Source: Cohnella algarum
GTDB lineage: Bacteria > Bacillota > Bacilli > Paenibacillales > Paenibacillaceae
DNA length: 64,000 nucleotides
Assembly: GCF_016937515.1 (NCBI RefSeq)
Contig: NZ_JAFHKM010000002.1
Span: 4,335,001 to 4,399,000 of the forward strand
Direction of reading: 5' to 3'
The notes under the pieces were generated by a model. The model was given only the letters and a program-made list of their open reading frames with translations, did not search any database and was not told where the DNA came from. The translations under genes and the position numbers were made by a program. This document shows positions 17,349 to 27,099 of this stretch, in pieces; the first letter of the stretch is position 1, and every line of letters starts with the position of its first letter.

Positions 17349-19277
17349 ATGAAAATATCTCAGGTGACCGTGCGCAGGCGGCTGTTCGCCGCTCTCATTT
17401 TCGTAATCGTCGGTTTCGGCGCCCTGATTTTCCGGCTCGGATACGTTCAGCTGTGGAACGGGGAGGAACTGTCGGAAAAAGCGGAAGATTCCTGGAGACG
17501 CGAAATTCCGTTCGCCGCCAAACGCGGGGCGATCGCGGATCGGAACGGCGTCAGCCTCGCGTATAACGTCAGTTCGCCGACGGTGTACGCCGTCCCGGCC
17601 CAGGTCAAGGATCCGGGAGAAACGGCGAGAAAGCTGTCGCCCTTGCTCGGCATGACGGAGGAGAAGCTTTATTCGCAGCTGACGAAAAAGGAGAGCAACG
17701 TCCGGCTGCAGCCGGGGGGACGCAAAATGACGACCGAGCTGGCGCAGCGGGTCCGGGATCTCGATTTGCCGGGCATCGTCGTCGCGGAGGACAGCAAGCG
17801 CTACTATCCTTACGGCAGCATGGCGTCGCACATTCTCGGCATCGTCGGCTACGACGGGGGACTGACGGGGCTGGAGAAAAAGTATGACGAGCTGCTGTCC
17901 GGCATCAACGGGAACGTTTCGTTCCTGACGGACGCGGCGGGCAGGCAGATGCCGAATTCGTCGGAAAATTACGTGCCGTCGCGCGACGGGCTCACGCTCC
18001 AGCTTACGCTCGACCAAAAAATCCAGTCGATCGTCGAACGCGAGCTCGATCAAGCCATGCTTCAATATCAGGCCGACAGCGTCATCGCCATCGCGATGGA
18101 TCCGGACACCGGCGAAATTTTGGCGATGGGAAGCCGTCCGACGTTTCAGCCCGATTTGTATCAGGAGGTCGACCCGTCCGTCTACAACCGGATTTTGCCG
18201 ATCTGGATGACGTACGAGCCCGGGTCGACGTTCAAGATCATTACGCTCTCCGCGGCGCTCGAGGAAAAAAAGGTCGATTTGAAAAACGAGTTTTTTTACG
18301 ACCCCGGCTTTGTGGACGTGGCCGGCGCCAAGCTGCGCTGCTGGAAAAAAGGAGGGCACGGCAGCCAGTCGTTCCTCGAGGTCGTCGAAAACTCCTGCAA
18401 CCCGGGCTTCGTGGCGCTGGGGCAGCGGCTCGGCAAGGACGCGCTGTTCAAGTATATCCAGGATTTCGGCTTCGGGAAGCGAACCGGAATCGACCTGGAG
18501 GGAGAAGAAAACGGCATTTTGTTCAAGCCGAAGCAGGTCGGTCCGGTCGAGCTCGCGACGACCTCGTTCGGCCAGGGCGTTTCCGTTACGCCGATCCAGC
18601 AAATTACGGCGGTGGCGGCGGCGATCAACGGCGGAAAGCTGTATAAGCCGCACGTGTCCAAGGCATGGGTGCACCCGGAAACCGGGACCGTGCTGGAGGA
18701 GACGCAGCCCGAGCTCGTCCGGGAGGTCATCTCGCCCGAGACGTCGCGGCAGGTTCGCGAGGCGCTCGAAAGCGTCGTCGCCCGCGGCACGGGGGGCAAC
18801 GCCTTCCTGGACGGCTACCGGGTCGGCGGCAAGACGGGGACCGCGCAAAAGGTCGTGAACGGCAGGTACTCGCCGAACGAGCACATCGTGTCCTTTATCG
18901 GCTTCGCGCCGGCGGACGACCCCGAGCTGATCGTTTACGTCGCGGTCGACAATCCGCAGGGCATTCAATTCGGCGGCGTCGTCGCGGCGCCCGTCGTGCG
19001 CAACATCATGGCGGACGCGCTGCCGTACCTCGGCGTCAAGCCGAGCGCCGACCAGCTTCCGAAGGAATACAAGCCGGGCGAAACGCGGATCGTGACGGTG
19101 CCGAACGTCGTCGGGAAGACGGTTTCGGATTTGTACGAGGACCTGAACATGAATTTTACGTTGTCCGCTTCGGGCAAAGGCTCGACGGTCATCCGGCAGG
19201 CGCCCGCGGCCGGCTCGCGGGTGGCGAAAGGGTCGGTCATCCGCATCTATTTGGGCGAAGAAGCCGCGGACGAATGA
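17349..19277 (+). CDS. spoVD: stage V sporulation protein D (sporulation-specific class B PBP)
   Basis: 642 residues. Membrane anchor about 12-30, PBP dimerisation domain, transpeptidase with STFK 293-296 (Ser293), SCN 349-351 and KTG 495-497, and one C-terminal PASTA domain (about 575-638). SpoVD works with SpoVE to build the spore cortex. Having a second class B PBP directly after pbpB, with a single PASTA, matches B. subtilis. The ATG at 17349 is chosen because GGGGAGGGGGG lies just upstream. Confidence 0.93.
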   Translation: MKISQVTVRRRLFAALIFVIVGFGALIFRLGYVQLWNGEELSEKAEDSWRREIPFAAKRGAIADRNGVSLAYNVSSPTVYAVPAQVKDPGETARKLSPLLGMTEEKLYSQLTKKESNVRLQPGGRKMTTELAQRVRDLDLPGIVVAEDSKRYYPYGSMASHILGIVGYDGGLTGLEKKYDELLSGINGNVSFLTDAAGRQMPNSSENYVPSRDGLTLQLTLDQKIQSIVERELDQAMLQYQADSVIAIAMDPDTGEILAMGSRPTFQPDLYQEVDPSVYNRILPIWMTYEPGSTFKIITLSAALEEKKVDLKNEFFYDPGFVDVAGAKLRCWKKGGHGSQSFLEVVENSCNPGFVALGQRLGKDALFKYIQDFGFGKRTGIDLEGEENGILFKPKQVGPVELATTSFGQGVSVTPIQQITAVAAAINGGKLYKPHVSKAWVHPETGTVLEETQPELVREVISPETSRQVREALESVVARGTGGNAFLDGYRVGGKTGTAQKVVNGRYSPNEHIVSFIGFAPADDPELIVYVAVDNPQGIQFGGVVAAPVVRNIMADALPYLGVKPSADQLPKEYKPGETRIVTVPNVVGKTVSDLYEDLNMNFTLSASGKGSTVIRQAPAAGSRVAKGSVIRIYLGEEAADE

Positions 19278-19377
19278 AAAACGTTTCATTTTCAGAAAAT
19301 CGTGCGGGATTCACTTGTGTCGGCGAGTCCGTTCGTTGATAATGAGTGTACTGCATGTCGAAGGAGGCCGATGGCTT

Positions 19378-20865
19378 ATGTTATTGGAAGAACTTGCCCG
19401 GCAGTTGATCGTATGCCGTCCCGTCGGCGATATCCGGGTCCCTATACAAGGCATCGAAGCTGATTCCCGTCGCGTGCGGCCGGGTCAGCTGTTCTTTTGT
19501 TTGCCCGGCCATACCGTGGACGGGCACGATTTCGCGCCGCAAGCGGCGGCGGCCGGCGCGGCGGCGCTCGTCGTCGGCCGCGAGCTGGACGTCGCCCTGC
19601 CGCAGCTCGTCGTGCCCGACGTCGGGCATGCGCTGGCGCAGCTTGCGGACGTCTGGTTCGGACGTCCGTCGCACAAGCTGCTGCCGATCGGCGTCACCGG
19701 CACGAACGGCAAGACGACGACGACGTATTTGATCGAGCGCATTCTGGCGGACGCGGGCATCGCGCCCGGCGTCATCGGCACGATCGAGACGCGGTTCGCC
19801 GGAAGGAGCCTGCCGATGTCGGGGACGACGCCCGACGCGCTGAACCTGCAGCGGATTTTCCGGGAAATGGCGGACGCCGGAACGGAGCGCTGCGTCATGG
19901 AAGTCAGCTCCCATGCGCTCGCGCAGGGCCGCGTGAAGGGGACAAGGTTCCGCGGCGCGGTATTTACGAACCTGACGCAGGACCATCTCGATTATCACGG
20001 CACGATGGAAGCATACGCCGACGCGAAGGGGCTGTTTTTCTCCCGGCTCGGCAACCATTACGAGGACGATCCGTCCTTGCGCGGCTACGCCGTGCTCAAC
20101 GCGGACGACGACGTTTCGGAACGGTTCGCCCGGCTGACCGCGGCGGAAGTGGTGACCTACGGCGTGGAGCGGGAGGCTCACGTTCGGGCGTCGAACGTCC
20201 GCATCTCCGCCGGGGGAACGTCGTTTACGGCGGACACGTTCCGCGGCAGCCGCGAAGTGAAGCTCAAGCTCGTCGGCAAGTTCAACGTCTACAACGCGCT
20301 GGCGGCGCTCGCGGCCGCGCTTTGCGAAGGCATCGGGCTCGACCGGGCGATCGCGAGCCTGGAGAGCACGCCCGGCGTTCCCGGCCGGGTGGAAGCGGTC
20401 GACGAGGGCCAGCCGTTTGCCGTCATCGTCGATTACGCGCATACGCCCGACGGGCTGGACAACGTGCTCCGCACCGTCCGGGAGCTGGCAAAGGGACAAG
20501 TGATATGCGTTTTCGGCTGCGGCGGGGACCGCGACCGGACGAAGCGGCCGATCATGGGCCGAATCGCCGCACAGCTCGCCGACAGGCTGATCGTGACGAG
20601 CGACAATCCGCGCTCGGAGGATCCGGCCGCGATTTTGCGGGACATCGAGGCGGGGCTCGCGGACATCGGCACGCCCCGGGAGCGCTACATACTGGAACCG
20701 GACCGAAAGGCCGCGATCGAGATGGCGGTTGAAATGGCAAGCCCGGGAGATGTAGTATTGATTGCGGGGAAAGGTCATGAAACGTATCAAATCATCGGCG
20801 GCGTCACCTACGATTTCGACGACCGCCTCGTTGCGAAAGAAGCATTAAGGAGACGAAAGTCGTGA
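19378..20865 (+). CDS. murE: UDP-N-acetylmuramoyl-L-alanyl-D-glutamate--2,6-diaminopimelate ligase
   Basis: 495 residues from ATG 19378, with AAGGAGG 10 bases upstream; this gives the normal family length. ATP-binding GTNGKT at 108-113, the EVSSHALAQGR segment, and DNPR at 409-412, the motif that selects meso-diaminopimelate rather than lysine. It adds DAP to the UDP-MurNAc dipeptide in the cytosol. Its stop overlaps the start of murF. Confidence 0.95.
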   Translation: MLLEELARQLIVCRPVGDIRVPIQGIEADSRRVRPGQLFFCLPGHTVDGHDFAPQAAAAGAAALVVGRELDVALPQLVVPDVGHALAQLADVWFGRPSHKLLPIGVTGTNGKTTTTYLIERILADAGIAPGVIGTIETRFAGRSLPMSGTTPDALNLQRIFREMADAGTERCVMEVSSHALAQGRVKGTRFRGAVFTNLTQDHLDYHGTMEAYADAKGLFFSRLGNHYEDDPSLRGYAVLNADDDVSERFARLTAAEVVTYGVEREAHVRASNVRISAGGTSFTADTFRGSREVKLKLVGKFNVYNALAALAAALCEGIGLDRAIASLESTPGVPGRVEAVDEGQPFAVIVDYAHTPDGLDNVLRTVRELAKGQVICVFGCGGDRDRTKRPIMGRIAAQLADRLIVTSDNPRSEDPAAILRDIEAGLADIGTPRERYILEPDRKAAIEMAVEMASPGDVVLIAGKGHETYQIIGGVTYDFDDRLVAKEALRRRKS

Positions 20866-22268
20866 TGATCGCATCTTTGCATACTGTCGCGGACTGGTGC
20901 GGAGGCGTCCGCATCGAGGGGGCGCCCGGCGCCGGACAGACCGAAATCGCCGGCGTGTCGACCGATACGAGGAGCCTCGCGCCGGGTCAGCTGTTCGTGC
21001 CGCTCGCCGGAGAACGCTTCGACGGCCACGATCATTTGCGGGCGGCCGAGGCGGCCGGAGCGGCGGCCGCCCTCTGGCAAGCGGACCGTCCGATTCCGCC
21101 CGGGGCCGGAATTCCGCTCGTCGTCGTCCGGGATACGCTTGCCGCCTTGCAAAAGCTGGCCGAAAGCTATTTGGCCGGCTTGAACGCCCGCGTCGTCGGC
21201 GTAACCGGGAGCAACGGCAAGACGACGACGAAGGATCTGATCGCCTCGGTGCTGGCGACCGGGTTCAAGGTGCACGCCACCGCGGGCAATTTCAACAACC
21301 ATATCGGGCTCCCGCTGACGATCTTGCGGGCGCCGGCGGATACGGAAGCGATCGTGCTCGAAATGGGCATGAGCGGGAAAGGCGAAATTTCGCTGCTCTC
21401 GCGCCTCGCGAAGCCGGACGCCGCCGTCGTCACGAATATCGGCGACGCCCACCTGCTGCAGCTCGGCTCGCGCCGCAACATCGCGCGCGCCAAGCTGGAA
21501 ATCGCGGAAGGGCTGAAAGCCGGCGGCGCCCTCGTCTACAACGGCGACGAGCCGCTGCTCCGGGAAGAGCTCGCGCATCTTGCCTTGCCCGAAGGCGCAA
21601 GGCTCGTCTCCTTCGGCGAAGGGGAGGGCTGCGACGTTCGCCTCCGGGAAGCCGAGGTGACGCTGGAAGGGTGCGTTTTCCGCATCGCGGACCGCCCGGA
21701 CGCCGCTTTCGAGCTTGGCGTGACCGGACGCCACAACGCGGTGAACGCGCTCGCGGTCGTCGCGGTCGGCCGGCTGTTCGGGCTGGGCGACGAGCAAATC
21801 GCAACCGGGCTCAAATCCGCGAAGCTGACCGGAATGCGCATCGAACGATCGAAGGCGTACAACGGGGCGGTCGTGCTCAACGACGCTTACAATTCCAGCC
21901 CGACGGCGGTGCGCGCGGCGATCGGACTCGTCGCCCAGCTGAAAGGCTACCGCAAAAAGTGGATCGTGCTCAGCGACATGCTGGAGCTCGGGCCGGACGA
22001 GGCGGCGTTTCATGCGGGCATCGGCGAGGCGCTGACGCCGGACAAGGCGGATGCCCTGTACACGGTCGGGCCGCTTTCGGCGCATACGGCCGAGCGGGCG
22101 AAAGCTTCTTTTCCGGAAGGAGCCGTCCGCCACTTCGCAACGAAGCGCGAATTGATCGAGGCTTTGCTGCCGGAGCTGTCTCCGGACGATCTCGTGCTCG
22201 TGAAAGCCTCGCGCGGCATGAAGCTGGAAGAGGTCGCGTTCGCGCTGCAAAAAGGAGCCGTGGGGTGA
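20862..22268 (+). CDS. murF: UDP-N-acetylmuramoyl-tripeptide--D-alanyl-D-alanine ligase
   Basis: 468 residues. ATP-binding GSNGKT at 116-121, then [11 protein letters not shown] and the [10 protein letters not shown] segment typical of MurF. It adds D-Ala-D-Ala to complete the pentapeptide precursor. AAGGAG at 20847-20852 serves either GTG 20862 or ATG 20865; the GTG gives the better spacing. Overlaps murE by four bases, so translation is probably coupled. Confidence 0.95.
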   Translation: MMIASLHTVADWCGGVRIEGAPGAGQTEIAGVSTDTRSLAPGQLFVPLAGERFDGHDHLRAAEAAGAAAALWQADRPIPPGAGIPLVVVRDTLAALQKLAESYLAGLNARVVGVTGSNGKTTTKDLIASVLATGFKVHATAGNFNNHIGLPLTILRAPADTEAIVLEMGMSGKGEISLLSRLAKPDAAVVTNIGDAHLLQLGSRRNIARAKLEIAEGLKAGGALVYNGDEPLLREELAHLALPEGARLVSFGEGEGCDVRLREAEVTLEGCVFRIADRPDAAFELGVTGRHNAVNALAVVAVGRLFGLGDEQIATGLKSAKLTGMRIERSKAYNGAVVLNDAYNSSPTAVRAAIGLVAQLKGYRKKWIVLSDMLELGPDEAAFHAGIGEALTPDKADALYTVGPLSAHTAERAKASFPEGAVRHFATKRELIEALLPELSPDDLVLVKASRGMKLEEVAFALQKGAVG

Positions 22269-22272
22269 GAGG

Positions 22273-23235
22273 ATGGACTATACGACGACGCTGTGGACGC
22301 TAGGCGTTTCCTTTTTGCTCGCCGTCTTGCTCGGCCCGCTGTGCATCCCGGTTTTGCGGCGCCTCAAGTTCGGCCAGCAGGTGCGGACGGAAGGACCGGA
22401 ATCCCACAAAAAGAAATCCGGCACGCCCACGATGGGCGGCGTCATTATTTTGCTGGCGCTGACGATCGCGTTTTTGCGGTTCGCCGACCGGGGCCCGGAA
22501 TATTGGGCGCTTATCGTCGCCTGTCTCGGATTCGGGCTGGTCGGCTTTCTCGACGATTATATCAAGATCGCGCTGAAGCGCTCGCTCGGCCTTACCGCCA
22601 GGCAAAAGCTGCTCGGCCAGCTGCTGTTCGCCGTCGTTTTTTGCGTGCTGCTGCACGGGATGGATCATTCGACCGCGGTCGGCATTCCCGGCACCGATTG
22701 GTCGCTCGAACTCGGCTGGGGCTATTATCCGCTCGTCGTCGTCATGTTTTTCGCGGCGAGCAACGCGGTCAATTTTACCGACGGGCTGGACGGCCTGCTG
22801 TCGGGGACAAGCGCCCTGGCGTTCGGAGCTTACGCGCTCATCGCGCTCGAAGCGTCGCAGTCGGAATCGGCGATTTTTTCGGCGGCGATGATCGGCGCGG
22901 TGCTCGGTTTTCTCGTTTATAACGCCCATCCGGCGAAAGTATTCATGGGGGACACCGGGTCGCTCGGCATCGGCGGAGGACTGGCGGCCGTCGCGATTTT
23001 GACGAAGGCGGAGCTTTTGCTCATTCTGATCGGCGGCGTGTTCGTCATCGAAATGCTGTCCGTCATCATTCAGGTCATCTCGTTCAAAACAAGGGGCAAA
23101 CGGGTGTTCAAAATGAGCCCCATCCACCATCATTTCGAGCTGTCGGGCTGGTCCGAATGGCGGGTCGTCACCACGTTCTGGTTCGCGGGGCTCGTGCTTG
23201 CGCTGGCCGGATTCATCTTGTACAAGGGGATATAG
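22273..23235 (+). CDS. mraY: phospho-N-acetylmuramoyl-pentapeptide-transferase
   Basis: 320 residues with about ten membrane helices. Diagnostic motifs: [12 protein letters not shown] near residue 46, FLDDYIKI near residue 94, NFTDGLDGL near residue 173 and the C-terminal [10 protein letters not shown]. It transfers phospho-MurNAc-pentapeptide to undecaprenyl phosphate, making lipid I at the membrane. Starts four bases after murF. Confidence 0.96.
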   Translation: MDYTTTLWTLGVSFLLAVLLGPLCIPVLRRLKFGQQVRTEGPESHKKKSGTPTMGGVIILLALTIAFLRFADRGPEYWALIVACLGFGLVGFLDDYIKIALKRSLGLTARQKLLGQLLFAVVFCVLLHGMDHSTAVGIPGTDWSLELGWGYYPLVVVMFFAASNAVNFTDGLDGLLSGTSALAFGAYALIALEASQSESAIFSAAMIGAVLGFLVYNAHPAKVFMGDTGSLGIGGGLAAVAILTKAELLLILIGGVFVIEMLSVIIQVISFKTRGKRVFKMSPIHHHFELSGWSEWRVVTTFWFAGLVLALAGFILYKGI

Positions 23236-23238
23236 AAC

Positions 23239-24681
23239 ATGGAGCAACCAACCCGTTACCGGGGGCGGCGGGTCGTCGTCCTCGGTCTCGCGAGAAGCGG
23301 CGTCGCCGCCGCGAAGCTGTTTCATCGGGCGGGGGCGGTCGTCGTCGCGAACGACCGCAAGCCTCGCGAACAATGCCCCGAAGCTTCGGAGCTCGAAGCT
23401 TTGGGCATTTCTGTTGTGTGCGGGGGACATCCGGACGATCTGGTGACGCGGGAAACGGCGCTCCTGGTCAAAAATCCGGGCATCCCCTATACGGCGCCTC
23501 CGCTGGTCAGGGCGGCCGAGCTCGGCGTCGAGATCGTCACGGAGGTCGAGGTGGCCGCGGCGATTTCGCCGGCTCCGATCGTCGGCATCACCGGCTCCAA
23601 CGGCAAAACGACGACGACGACGTGGACGGGCAGGCTGCTGGAGGCCGCCGGCCTCAAGCCGCTCGTCGCCGGTAATATCGGCCGCCCGCTGACCGACGCG
23701 GTGTCGGAGGTGTCGCCCGACGGCTGGCTGGTCGCGGAGCTGAGCAGCTTTCAGCTCAAGGGGACGAGCGCCTTCCGGCCGCGGATCGCCTGCCTGCTCA
23801 ACGTCGCGGAGACGCACCTCGATTACCACGGAACGATGGACGATTACGTCGGCTCGAAGGCGAAAATGTTCGCCAATCAGACGGCGGACGACGTCGCGGT
23901 GTACAACGCGGACGACGAAGCTTGCCGGCGGCTTGCCGGATCGCTCAACGCCAGGACGCTGCCGTTCTCGCTGACGCAAAGCCTTGCGCGCGGCGTCTGC
24001 GTGGAGCCGCCGTATCTGTCCGCCCGGCCGGCGGAGGGCGAGGCGCCGGAGGACGAGTCGCGGCGCATGATCGTGTACCGGCCCGGCGACGGCACGGAGA
24101 CGGCGATCCTTCCGGTCGCCCGCCTGGGCTTGCCCGGTCGGCACAACGCCGCGAACGCGCTGGCGGCGATCGCGATCGCCTTGAGCGCCGGAGCGTCGCC
24201 GGAACGCCTTGCGGCGCCGCTCGAGACGTTCGCCGGCGTGGAGCATCGGCTGGAGTACGTCGGCACGTTCCGCGGCGTCAAGTACTACAACGACTCGAAA
24301 GCGACGAACCCGACGGCGACGGCGATGTCGATCGCCTCGCTGCCGGCGCCGCTCGTGCTCATTGCCGGCGGCCTCGACCGCGGCTCGGACTACATGGAGC
24401 TGCTGCCGTCGTTTCGCGACCGGCTCAAGGCGGTCGTCGCCATCGGGGAAACGAGGGAGAAGATCGGCAAGGTGGCGGAGAAGGCCGGTTTACGTTCGGT
24501 CCGAATCGTCGATCCTGTAGAGGATGCCGCCGATACGCTTCGCCTTGCCGTCAAAGAGGCCGCCGGACTTGCTGAAGAAGGGGACACCGTACTTTTGTCC
24601 CCGGCTTGCGCGAGCTGGGATATGTTTGCGTCCTATGAGGTGCGGGGCCGCATTTTTAAGGAATCGGCGCATACGTTGTAA
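23239..24681 (+). CDS. murD: UDP-N-acetylmuramoylalanine--D-glutamate ligase
   Basis: 480 residues. N-terminal Rossmann-like VVVLGLARSGVAAAKL, ATP-binding GSNGKT at 119-124, LSSFQL and the LDYHG-M motif shared by Mur ligases, and NDSKATNP-A near residue 352. It adds D-glutamate to UDP-MurNAc-L-Ala. Starts three bases after mraY in the same operon. Confidence 0.95.
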   Translation: MEQPTRYRGRRVVVLGLARSGVAAAKLFHRAGAVVVANDRKPREQCPEASELEALGISVVCGGHPDDLVTRETALLVKNPGIPYTAPPLVRAAELGVEIVTEVEVAAAISPAPIVGITGSNGKTTTTTWTGRLLEAAGLKPLVAGNIGRPLTDAVSEVSPDGWLVAELSSFQLKGTSAFRPRIACLLNVAETHLDYHGTMDDYVGSKAKMFANQTADDVAVYNADDEACRRLAGSLNARTLPFSLTQSLARGVCVEPPYLSARPAEGEAPEDESRRMIVYRPGDGTETAILPVARLGLPGRHNAANALAAIAIALSAGASPERLAAPLETFAGVEHRLEYVGTFRGVKYYNDSKATNPTATAMSIASLPAPLVLIAGGLDRGSDYMELLPSFRDRLKAVVAIGETREKIGKVAEKAGLRSVRIVDPVEDAADTLRLAVKEAAGLAEEGDTVLLSPACASWDMFASYEVRGRIFKESAHTL

Positions 24682-24729
24682 GAAGGGGGCTCGTCCCCAC
24701 TTCTTCGTCTACGTGAGGTGTCCGGTACC

Positions 24730-25827
24730 ATGGTCAAGACCCGTTCCGCTCCCGATATCTGGATCATCGCGGCGACGCTCGCCATTTTGGCGATCGGCAT
24801 CGTCATGGTTTACAGCGCCAGCGCCGTAGCCGCTTTCCACGATTACGGAGACAAGTTTTATTACGTGAAGCGCCAGCTGGTGTTTGCCGCGATGGGCATC
24901 GCCGCCATGTTCGTCACGATGAACGTCGATTACGCCCGGCTCAAGAAATGGACGCTGCCGGCGCTCATCGCCTGCTTCGCGCTGCTCGTCGTCGTGCTCG
25001 TTCCGGGTATCGGCGTCGTGCGGGGCGGGGCCCGAAGCTGGCTGGGGATCGGATCGTTCGGCATCCAGCCTTCGGAATTCATGAAGCTGGCGATGATTTT
25101 GTTTCTCGCCCATTTTCTTTCCGAGCGTCAGGACCGGATGCATTCCTTCGCGCGGGGGCTGATGCCTCCGCTGGGCATTCTCGGCGCGGCGTTCGCCCTC
25201 ATCATGCTGCAGCCGGATCTTGGCACCGGAGCCGTCATGATCGGGGCGTCGCTGCTCGTCATTTTCGCGGCCGGAGCCAGGCTCGCCCATCTGGGCGGCC
25301 TCGCGCTGCTCGGGGTTGCCGGCTTCGTCGCCCTGATCGCGGCGGCGCCGTACCGCCTTCAGCGCATCACGGCGTTTCTCGACCCGTGGCAGGACCCGCT
25401 CGGCGCGGGCTACCAGTCGATCCAGTCGCTTTACGCGATCGGGCCGGGCGGGCTCGTGGGCTTGGGCCTCGGCATGAGCCGGCAAAAGTACAATTACTTG
25501 CCGGAGCCGCAGACGGATTTCATTTTTTCGATTTTGGCGGAGGAGCTCGGTTTCATCGGAGGATCGCTTTTGCTGCTGTTGTTTCTCCTGCTCATCTGGC
25601 GCGGCATGCGCTGCGCGATTACGATTGCCGATCCGTTCGGCAGCTTTCTCGCGGCCGGCATCGTCGGCATTTTCGGCGTTCAGGTGCTTATGAACGTCGG
25701 CGTCGTCATCGGCCTGCTGCCGGTGACGGGCATTACGCTGCCGCTCGTCAGCTACGGAGGCTCGTCGCTTACGCTGCTGCTGACGGCGCTCGGCATTTTG
25801 CTTAATTTATCCCGTTATTCGAGGTGA
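24730..25827 (+). CDS. spoVE: SEDS-family glycosyltransferase SpoVE/FtsW-like
   Basis: 365 residues with ten membrane helices; B. subtilis SpoVE has 366. Conserved segments: RGGARSWLGIGSFGIQPSE (about residues 100-118), LQPDLGTG, and PEPQTDFIFSILAEELGF. SEDS proteins polymerise lipid II together with a class B PBP. Its place between murD and murG is that of spoVE in Bacillus; here it may serve spore cortex, septum, or both. The ATG at 24730 fits GAGGTG upstream better than the earlier GTG at 24718. Confidence 0.9.
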   Translation: MVKTRSAPDIWIIAATLAILAIGIVMVYSASAVAAFHDYGDKFYYVKRQLVFAAMGIAAMFVTMNVDYARLKKWTLPALIACFALLVVVLVPGIGVVRGGARSWLGIGSFGIQPSEFMKLAMILFLAHFLSERQDRMHSFARGLMPPLGILGAAFALIMLQPDLGTGAVMIGASLLVIFAAGARLAHLGGLALLGVAGFVALIAAAPYRLQRITAFLDPWQDPLGAGYQSIQSLYAIGPGGLVGLGLGMSRQKYNYLPEPQTDFIFSILAEELGFIGGSLLLLLFLLLIWRGMRCAITIADPFGSFLAAGIVGIFGVQVLMNVGVVIGLLPVTGITLPLVSYGGSSLTLLLTALGILLNLSRYSR

Positions 25828-25831
25828 ACGT

Positions 25832-26941
25832 ATGCGTATCGTATTGACCGGCGGAGGCACCGGCGGCCATATTTATCCCGCGCTCGCCATCGGCCGGGAA
25901 GTGACGGCGCGGGAGCCCGACTCGTCGCTGCTGTATATCGGAACCGAGCGCGGGCTGGAAAGCCGGATCGTTCCCGAGCAGGGCGTCCGGTTTCAAAGCA
26001 TTCACATTACCGGCTTCCGGCGGTCGCTGTCGCTTGACAACGTCCGCACCGTCATGCGCTTCCTTAAGGGCGTGAAGCGCTGCAAAGCGATGCTGAGCGA
26101 GTTCAAGCCGGACATCGTCGTCGGCACCGGCGGCTACGTGTGCGGACCGGTCGTTTACGCCGCGGCGAAGCTCGGCATCCCGACGCTCATTCACGAGCAG
26201 AACGTCGTTCCCGGGCTGACCAACAAATTTTTAAGCCGGTACGCGGACGGCGTCGCCGTCAGCTTCGCGGATTCGAAGCCGCATTTCGGCCGCAAGCCCA
26301 ATGTGGTGCACGCAGGCAATCCTTGCGCTTCGGCCGTCGCCAAAGGAGACAGCCTCAAGGGCTTCGCCTCGCTCGGCCTGGCGCCGCAAACGCCGTTCGT
26401 GCTCGTCGTCGGCGGCAGCCGGGGAGCGAAGGCGCTCAACGACGCGATCGTCGACATGGCGCCGAAGCTGGGCTCGCTAACCGGCGTCCATTTTATTTTC
26501 GTAACGGGGGAGCGTTATTACGAAGAGACGCTCGCGCGGATGAAGGGACCGCTTTCCGCCGCGGAAAGCCGCGTGCATGTGCTGCCGTACGTCCGCAACA
26601 TGCCGGAAGTGCTGGCGGCCGCATCGCTTGTCGTCAGCCGCGCGGGCGCCTCTTCGCTGGCGGAAATCACTTCGCTCGGGGTACCGTCGATTCTCGTGCC
26701 GTCTCCGAACGTCACGAACAATCACCAGCAGCCGAATGCGGAAAGTCTGGAGGCGGCGGGGGCGGCGGTCATGATCCTGGAGAAAAATCTGACCGGGGAC
26801 GCCCTGTTTCGGACGATCGCCGGCATTATGGGCGATCCCGCCCGCCGGGAAGCGATGTCTCGCGCTTCGCGCGGCCTCGGCATGCCGGAGGCGGCCGCGA
26901 CGATCTACGATCAAATCAAGGGCATTATTCGTAAACGTTAA
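25832..26941 (+). CDS. murG: UDP-N-acetylglucosamine--N-acetylmuramyl-(pentapeptide) pyrophosphoryl-undecaprenol N-acetylglucosamine transferase
   Basis: 369 residues. GGGTGGHIYPALAI at the N-terminus, HEQNVVPGLTNK near residue 123, VVGGSRGAKALND near 189, and the donor-site SRAGASSLAEI near 269 followed by VPSPNVTNNHQ. It converts lipid I to lipid II on the inner face of the membrane. Starts four bases after spoVE. Confidence 0.96.
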   Translation: MRIVLTGGGTGGHIYPALAIGREVTAREPDSSLLYIGTERGLESRIVPEQGVRFQSIHITGFRRSLSLDNVRTVMRFLKGVKRCKAMLSEFKPDIVVGTGGYVCGPVVYAAAKLGIPTLIHEQNVVPGLTNKFLSRYADGVAVSFADSKPHFGRKPNVVHAGNPCASAVAKGDSLKGFASLGLAPQTPFVLVVGGSRGAKALNDAIVDMAPKLGSLTGVHFIFVTGERYYEETLARMKGPLSAAESRVHVLPYVRNMPEVLAAASLVVSRAGASSLAEITSLGVPSILVPSPNVTNNHQQPNAESLEAAGAAVMILEKNLTGDALFRTIAGIMGDPARREAMSRASRGLGMPEAAATIYDQIKGIIRKR

Positions 26942-26981
26942 TGAAAATACAAGGCTTGTTTCGGTCGGCCGTTGGGCGTTT

Positions 26982-27012
26982 GTCACCAGCGCGGGCCGCT
27001 CGTCATACTATA
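26982..27012 (+). promoter_or_regulatory. possible mother-cell (SigE/SigK-like) promoter upstream of murB
   Basis: GTCACCAG (26982-26989) and CATACTAT (27004-27011) are 14 bases apart and resemble SigE elements; CATACTATA also fits the SigK -10 CATAnnnTA. The 158-base gap here is the largest between mur genes, so an internal promoter is plausible, but the -35 match is partial. Confidence 0.35.
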
Positions 27013-27099
27013 CAGCGTAATCGCGACTGTCGGTCCGGCGGCGAGCGGCGCCGCGGGGACGGCTGACCGAAACGCTTTAGGAATTGGGAGGAACTATTT

